NCBI GenBank assembly: GCA_050008575.1
Contig: JBEKMJ010000035.1
Span: forward strand, 11,870-75,869
DNA length: 64,000 nucleotides
Direction of reading: 5' to 3'
DNA from: Bog-159 sp050008575
GTDB taxonomy: Bacteria > Acidobacteriota > Terriglobia > Bryobacterales > Bryobacteraceae
This document shows, piece by piece, positions 59,741-64,000 of this stretch; position 1 is the stretch's first letter, and each line of letters starts with the position of its first letter. The position numbers were made by a program, and so were the translations under genes. The notes under the pieces are model-generated. The model had not been told where the DNA came from, made no database searches, and saw nothing but the letters and a program-made list of their open reading frames with translations.

Positions 59741-62278
59741 ATGTGGTTATTCCGGCGCGGAACCAACCCGCAGGTAACGCCCTACCCGGCCGCGGACCGG
59801 GTGCGCGCGAAGTATGCCAGCTTCCGGGACCTCCTGGCGCTGAATAACGAGTCCCTGGAACTCATGGCCGGGCTGCAGGACGACCTGCAATACGTGCCGC
59901 CGCGCCCGGAAGTGTTGGGCGGCCGCATCGGGACGATCTTCGAGCGGATTCGCGGCGTCGTAGGATCTCTGGAACGCCTCACGGGCTTCTCCCAACGGAC
60001 CCTGGCCGCGGCGATCGAAACCCAGCATAGTGAAATCGAACGCTACTCCACCGGCTTGGAGGAGCGCGCCACACCGCCGCTCGCCGCCTGGCTTTCCGAA
60101 CTCGATGCCGATTCGGAAAACGACGCGGGCAGCAAGGCCGCCGTGCTGGGAGAAATTCGCAACCGTCTGGGCCTGCCGGTTCCCGATGGCTTCGTGCTAA
60201 CCACGGAAGCCTACCGCCAATACTGCGGGATCCCCCTTTGGGAAAAGATCCGCGATGCCACGCGCAACCTGGACCTGAACGATCTCGACGCCCTCCGCGG
60301 CGCGTCCGAGTCGCTCATGCGGTATGTTCTGGAATCGGCGCTGCCCAACGCCGTCGAACTCGCGATCACCGATGGCGCCGCTGCCTTGCTGCGCCAAGGC
60401 GGCACTCTGGCAGTGCGGTCCAGCGCCCGCGGCGAGGGAAACGCGCGATCCTATGCCGGCCAGTTTCTCAGCCTGTTGAACGTGCCGGCCGGCCAGGCCG
60501 TGGACGCTTACCGGCGGGTGATTGCGGCCAGGTTCCGCGAGCGGGCGCTGTTCTACCGGCTCTCCGCCGGGCTGCGGGAAGTGGACACGCCCATGGCCGC
60601 GCTGTTCGTCAGGATGATCCCGGCGCGCGCGGCCGGCATCATGTACACGCGCGACCCGGCCAATCCAAAAAGCAAGACTCTCTGGATCACCGCGACACGA
60701 GGCTTGGGTCTGGGCATCGCCAGCGGCCGCAACCCCGCGGACCTCTTCCTCGTAACGCGCTCCTCGCCGCACGCCGTGGTCGAGCGCAACCTCGTCAAAA
60801 AGGAAGAAGAAGTCGTATTGCAAGAGGGCGGTGGCATCGCCACCGTGCCCGTAATCGCCGCAACGCAGCAGCAGCCCAGCCTGCCCGATGTCTACCTGCA
60901 CACCCTCGCCGATTGGGGCGTGCAGATCGAGCAGCACTTCCGCGCGCCGCAGGATGTCGAATGGGTGCTCGACCGCGAGGGCGCGCTGTGGATCGTGCAG
61001 TCGCGCCCGTTGGCGAATGCCGACGCCGGACGCGCCAAGCCGCGTTCCCTTCCCAAGATGGAGCCGAAGCTGGCTGGCGGACGAACCGTGTATCCCGGCC
61101 GAACCTCCGGCAACGCGTTTCTGGTTGACGAGATCCAGAACATCGGCGAGGCCCCGGCGGGCGCGGTCGTTTTCATCCGCAAGCCCTCGCCGGAAATCGT
61201 CGGCATACTTCCCCGCATCGCCGGATTGGTGGCCGAGTGGGGCAATGTCGCCGGCCATGCCGCCACGCTTCTGCGGGAGTTCCGGATTCCATCCGTGTTC
61301 CAAATGACGGGCGCATTCGATCGCCTGACCAGCGGCGAGGCGGTGAGCCTGGATGCGGTACAGGCCCGCGTCTATCCCGGCATTCTGTGGCCGCCCGGCC
61401 GTAAGGAATCGTCAGTTGTGGAACGCTATCGGGAGCGGACCGGCGACCCTATCGGTGCACGGCTGCTGACACTCAATCTGCAGGATCCCGCGGCCGACAA
61501 CTTCCGTCCGTCGGGCTGCAAATCGGGCCACGATGTGCTTCGTTATTGCCATGAGAAGGCCATCGAGACGATGTTCGAGATCAATGACCGGGAACTGGAA
61601 CGGGGCGGCGCCCAGGCTTTCAGGAAGCTGGAAACGCCGCTGCCGCTGAATCTCTCCGTGATCGATCTGGGCGGCGGTCTGGCGTTGGCCGACCCGCGGA
61701 ACCGCTCGGTCACGCCCTCTCAGATTGTCTCGCGGCCCTTTCAAGCGTTGTGGCAAGGGATCAGTCATCCGGAAGTCACTTGGACGCGCCATATGCCCGC
61801 GAGTTTTGGCGACATGGCGTCCATTCTGGCGGCCACCTTCACGCCGCGCGGCGGCATCGTTCGTCCCCTTGGGCAGGAGAGCCATCTGCTGGTGGCCGAC
61901 GAATACATGAACCTGAACTCCCGCCTGGCCTACCACTACAGCCTGGTGGATGCCTGCCTCTCCGATACTCCCGCCGAGAATTACATCTCATTTCGATTCG
62001 AGGGCGGCGGCGCCGCCCACGGCCGAAGAAGCCTGCGCGCCTGTTTCCTGGAGAAATGCCTGGTGCATTACGGATTTCGGGTGGATCGCCGCGGCGATCT
62101 GGTGAACGCGTGGTTCCGCAAAGCGCCGGCCGATCAAACCGGGGAACGTCTCGATCTTCTGGGCCGCTTGCTGGCCTGTTCCAGCCAGCTCGATATGTAT
62201 ATGAACAGCCGGGAGGTGATGAACTGGTTCGCGGATCAGTTCATTTTGGGGAACTACGCGTTCCGCCAACCAGGCTGA
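59741..62278 (+). CDS. PEP-synthase-like protein: ATP-grasp and phosphohistidine domains without the PEP barrel
   Basis: 845 residues. A ~125-residue helical leader precedes the PEP/pyruvate-binding ATP-grasp domain: LGLPVPDGFVLTTEAYRQYC, LAVRSSARGEGNARSYAGQF, RAAGIMYTRDPANPKSKTLW, FRAPQDVEWVLDREGALWIV-QSRP. The swivelling phosphohistidine domain follows with VAEWGNVAGHAATLLREFRI (the His is kept). The last ~270 residues do not contain the PEP/pyruvate TIM barrel of PpsA or PpdK, nor its Cys site, and are novel to me. It may use ATP to phosphorylate something other than pyruvate. It is the last gene of the exporter operon, 20 bases after the lipoprotein. Confidence 0.82.
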   Translation: MWLFRRGTNPQVTPYPAADRVRAKYASFRDLLALNNESLELMAGLQDDLQYVPPRPEVLGGRIGTIFERIRGVVGSLERLTGFSQRTLAAAIETQHSEIERYSTGLEERATPPLAAWLSELDADSENDAGSKAAVLGEIRNRLGLPVPDGFVLTTEAYRQYCGIPLWEKIRDATRNLDLNDLDALRGASESLMRYVLESALPNAVELAITDGAAALLRQGGTLAVRSSARGEGNARSYAGQFLSLLNVPAGQAVDAYRRVIAARFRERALFYRLSAGLREVDTPMAALFVRMIPARAAGIMYTRDPANPKSKTLWITATRGLGLGIASGRNPADLFLVTRSSPHAVVERNLVKKEEEVVLQEGGGIATVPVIAATQQQPSLPDVYLHTLADWGVQIEQHFRAPQDVEWVLDREGALWIVQSRPLANADAGRAKPRSLPKMEPKLAGGRTVYPGRTSGNAFLVDEIQNIGEAPAGAVVFIRKPSPEIVGILPRIAGLVAEWGNVAGHAATLLREFRIPSVFQMTGAFDRLTSGEAVSLDAVQARVYPGILWPPGRKESSVVERYRERTGDPIGARLLTLNLQDPAADNFRPSGCKSGHDVLRYCHEKAIETMFEINDRELERGGAQAFRKLETPLPLNLSVIDLGGGLALADPRNRSVTPSQIVSRPFQALWQGISHPEVTWTRHMPASFGDMASILAATFTPRGGIVRPLGQESHLLVADEYMNLNSRLAYHYSLVDACLSDTPAENYISFRFEGGGAAHGRRSLRACFLEKCLVHYGFRVDRRGDLVNAWFRKAPADQTGERLDLLGRLLACSSQLDMYMNSREVMNWFADQFILGNYAFRQPG

Positions 62279-62282
62279 CGGG

Positions 62283-62546
62283 TGGGGTAGCCCGCGTGGC
62301 GCACGCACTCGTGCGTGCCGTGTCGGCACTCTGCCGACACAGGCGAGCTACGCTCGCCGCTGGAGTTTCTACGTTTGCCGGAGCTGGAATTGGAGGGCGG
62401 GCTTTAGCCGGCGCGGGGCTTCAGCCCCGCGGGTAGCACAGGCTTCAGCCTGTGTAGCACAGGCTTCAGCCTGTGTAAGGCGGGCTACGCTCGCCGAAGA
62501 GCGGGCCTGCGAGGCCCGCGCAGGCTGCGAGCCTGCCCCACTACGT
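62283..62546. repeat. Large hairpin cluster
   Basis: Modules in order: a GGCGCACGCA/TGCGTGCC hairpin, GTGTCGGCA/TGCCGACAC, GGCGAGC/GCTCGCC, GCGGGGCTtcAGCCCCGC, CACAGGCTtcAGCCTGTG twice in a 21-bp tandem (62437-62454 and 62458-62475), GGCGGGCtacGCTCGCC, GCGGGCCTgcgAGGCCCGC (62501-62519) and GCAGGCTgcgAGCCTGC (62520-62536), ending GCCCCAC. It fills the gap between two convergent genes. Confidence 0.85.
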
Positions 62547-62559
62547 TTAAGGCGGCCTG

Positions 62560-63432
62560 TTACTTCCCGCTCAGAGTTTTCTTGAGCCAGGCAATCGTCT
62601 CCGGCTTCCAGTGCTGCATCTCCGGCGCACGCCAGCCGCCCATGCCGTGCCCGCCGCCTTCGATGGTAATCAGTTCGCAGGCGGTGCCCACGTTGCGGAT
62701 GGCATCGCAAAACTCGGTCGATTGCTCGAAGCTCACTTGATCGTCCTTGGTGCCGTGGATCACCAGAAACGGCGGCATACCCTTGTGGACCGCCGCGATG
62801 GGAGCAACGGCCTGCAATTTCGCCAGTCCGGCGGCATCGAGCTGTTCCACTCCGAAGAAATGAATGCCGCCGCCGTGGGCCGCGTGGCGGTTGATGGCCG
62901 CCATGTTGAAGCGCTCCGGGTGGCCGCGCCGCGCGAGCGCAAGTTTTCCGTAATCGGACGGTCCGTAGAAATCTACGACTGCCGCTACTTTGGTGTCCGG
63001 TGTCTCGTGCGTTCCGGCATAATTCACGAAGAAGCCGCCGGCCGATTCGCCGACGATCGCCAAGCGGGAGACATCCACGCGATACTCCGCGGCGTGCGCC
63101 TTCACCCAACGGATGGCGCTGGTCACATCCGCCATCGCTTCCGGAAAATGGACTGCCGGCGCGAGCCGGTAGTCGATGCTGAACCAGGCGAAGCCGGCGT
63201 CTGTCAGCGGGTCGAACAACGGCCGGACATTGGTGCTCTTGCTGCCTTCGTCGAATCCGCCGCCGTGGATCAGAATAGCGGCGGCAAATGGTCCGGGGCC
63301 GTCCGGCACGTGCAGGTCGAGCAGCAGGGGCTTACCGTCCGGACGGGCGTACTCGACGTCCTGCTTGTCGAGCGGCGCACAGGCGAGAGGGGCGGCACAA
63401 GCAACAGCCAGAATGAAAACGGATCGTCGCAT
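62560..63432 (-). CDS. Secreted alpha/beta-hydrolase (esterase/acetylxylan-esterase-like)
   Basis: 290 residues from the ATG at 63432, which opens a signal peptide (RRSVFILAVACAAPLACA). The oxyanion loop AAILIHGGGFDEGS, the nucleophile elbow AIVGESAGGFF (Ser in G-E-S-A-G), the acid in IHGTKDDQVSFEQS and the His in EGGGHGMGGW complete a Ser-Asp-His triad. It belongs with the hormone-sensitive-lipase / BD-FAE esterases that remove acyl groups from polysaccharides or small esters. Periplasmic or extracellular. Monocistronic. Confidence 0.88.
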   Translation of the reverse strand: MRRSVFILAVACAAPLACAPLDKQDVEYARPDGKPLLLDLHVPDGPGPFAAAILIHGGGFDEGSKSTNVRPLFDPLTDAGFAWFSIDYRLAPAVHFPEAMADVTSAIRWVKAHAAEYRVDVSRLAIVGESAGGFFVNYAGTHETPDTKVAAVVDFYGPSDYGKLALARRGHPERFNMAAINRHAAHGGGIHFFGVEQLDAAGLAKLQAVAPIAAVHKGMPPFLVIHGTKDDQVSFEQSTEFCDAIRNVGTACELITIEGGGHGMGGWRAPEMQHWKPETIAWLKKTLSGK

Positions 63433-63555
63433 TGAAGAAGATTGTATCAACGCCGCAGCCTTTCTTGGAGCGAAGTACCAGTACGCACAATTGTACCCAA
63501 GGGAGTGAAGGGCGGAGGCGATGGCGTATTCTAGTGATGAAAGAAGGGAAAGAAG

Positions 63556-64000
63556 ATGCAAATCAAACTAGCCAGGGCCGGAATGGCAACTGCCGGGCTA
63601 CTCTTCCTTTTCGCAGCGGTAACCACCGCGCAGCAGACAGGAACCGCAGGCATCGGGAGTGCCGGTCAGTGGAGCTTCACCAGGTTCGACGTTCCGGAGG
63701 CCGGCGCGGGCGCCGACCAGGGCACCCTCGCCATTTCGATCAACACGGCGGGGGCCGTCGCGGGATACTATTATGACGCGGACAATCTGCCTCACGGCTT
63801 CGTCCGCGCCGCGGGCGGAACGATAACCACCTTCGATGCGCCTGGCGCAGGCTGCACCTATGCCGTTTCGATCAACACGGCGGGGGCTATTGCGGGATAC
63901 TATTGTGACGCGGGCAATTTGTCTTTCTCTCACGGCTTCGTACGCGCCGCCAGTGGCGCGGTGACCACGTTCGACGCTCCGGGCGCGGGCACGGGCGAAG
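63556..64000 (+). CDS. Secreted HAF-like repeat protein, 3' end beyond the window
   Basis: An ATG at 63556 (AAGGGAAAG upstream) opens a signal peptide (LARAGMATAGLLFLFAAVTT) and the frame stays open to the window end. About 35-residue repeats follow: ISINTAGAVAGYYYDADNLP / HGFVRAAGGTITTFDAPGA, then VSINTAGAIAGYYCDAGNLS / HGFVRAASGAVTTFDAPGA. The pattern is that of HAF-type extracellular repeats, which likely form a beta-propeller. Length and C-terminal sorting signal cannot be seen. Function unknown. Confidence 0.8.
   Translation, partial: MQIKLARAGMATAGLLFLFAAVTTAQQTGTAGIGSAGQWSFTRFDVPEAGAGADQGTLAISINTAGAVAGYYYDADNLPHGFVRAAGGTITTFDAPGAGCTYAVSINTAGAIAGYYCDAGNLSFSHGFVRAASGAVTTFDAPGAGTGE

Noticed and set aside
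62437..62475. 21-bp tandem hairpins as integron attC or CRISPR-like sites
   Set aside because: No attC core sites, integrase or cassettes; the units are the same hairpin modules found elsewhere in the window.

Overview
The window looks like a piece of a GC-rich acidobacterial chromosome, most probably from the Solibacter/Bryobacter side of the Acidobacteriota. This rests on gene families that are typical of, or restricted to, that phylum: two tandem acidobacterial duplicated orphan permeases behind a PadR regulator, a VWFA-related acidobacterial domain protein, an ECF sigma factor next to a membrane Ser/Thr kinase with a TPR-like tail, two sedolisin (S53) peptidases, a GloVer-type repeat protein, a DUF4380-like secreted protein and many secreted beta-barrel or beta-propeller proteins. 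No rRNA, tRNA, CRISPR array, intact transposase or replication origin was seen.

Layout. 1-3.5 kb: truncated diguanylate cyclase, LiaF-like membrane protein, LytS-type histidine kinase, and a HigBA toxin-antitoxin pair with an inverted-repeat operator. 3.5-8.9 kb: padR and two MacB/FtsX-type permeases, all on the minus strand. 9.3-11 kb: an unusual Ser/Thr kinase fused to a receiver and a LytTR DNA-binding domain. 11-25 kb: housekeeping and secreted genes (adenosine deaminase, acyl-CoA synthetase, periplasmic methyltransferase-like protein, PfkB kinase, rhomboid, glutaredoxin-like protein, bacillithiol deacetylase BshB1, FolD, C-terminal processing protease), with a frameshifted membrane gene coupled to a DUF1883 gene and the wreck of a toxin-antitoxin pair. 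25-29.5 kb: two paralogous secreted fibre-like proteins with 26-residue repeats and different C-terminal heads. 29.6-35 kb: ECF sigma/kinase pair, D-Ala-D-Ala ligase and arginase. 35-39.3 kb: a gene graveyard with a decayed partial copy of ubiD, a frameshifted YoeB toxin beside an intact YefM-like antitoxin, an NYN remnant and a TPR remnant, around intact ubiD and fabG. 39.3-47.5 kb: secreted proteins and two sedolisins. 47.5-56.5 kb: protoporphyrinogen oxidase, beta-propeller protein, two Tat-exported proteins (NIPSNAP and mannonate-dehydratase-like), a nucleotidyltransferase/small-protein pair, SDR, a single-ring Clp ATPase, menaquinone methyltransferase, and a DksA/TraR zinc-finger gene behind a textbook sigma-54 promoter. 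57.7-62.3 kb: a four-gene operon joining a small membrane protein, a TauE/SafE exporter, a lipoprotein and a PEP-synthase-like protein that lacks the usual PEP-binding barrel.

The most unusual non-genic signal is a dispersed family of intergenic hairpin clusters, found at about fourteen sites. They are built from short perfect palindromes whose arms change in a compensated way from copy to copy. Several clusters are bounded by GTGGGGC/GCCCCAC inverted ends, and one copy at 44.72-44.96 kb has 31-bp perfect terminal inverted repeats like a MITE. The best candidates for an undescribed system are these elements, the TauE/PEP-synthase-like operon, and the Ser/Thr kinase-receiver-LytTR fusion that may pair with the LiaF/LytS genes 7 kb away.
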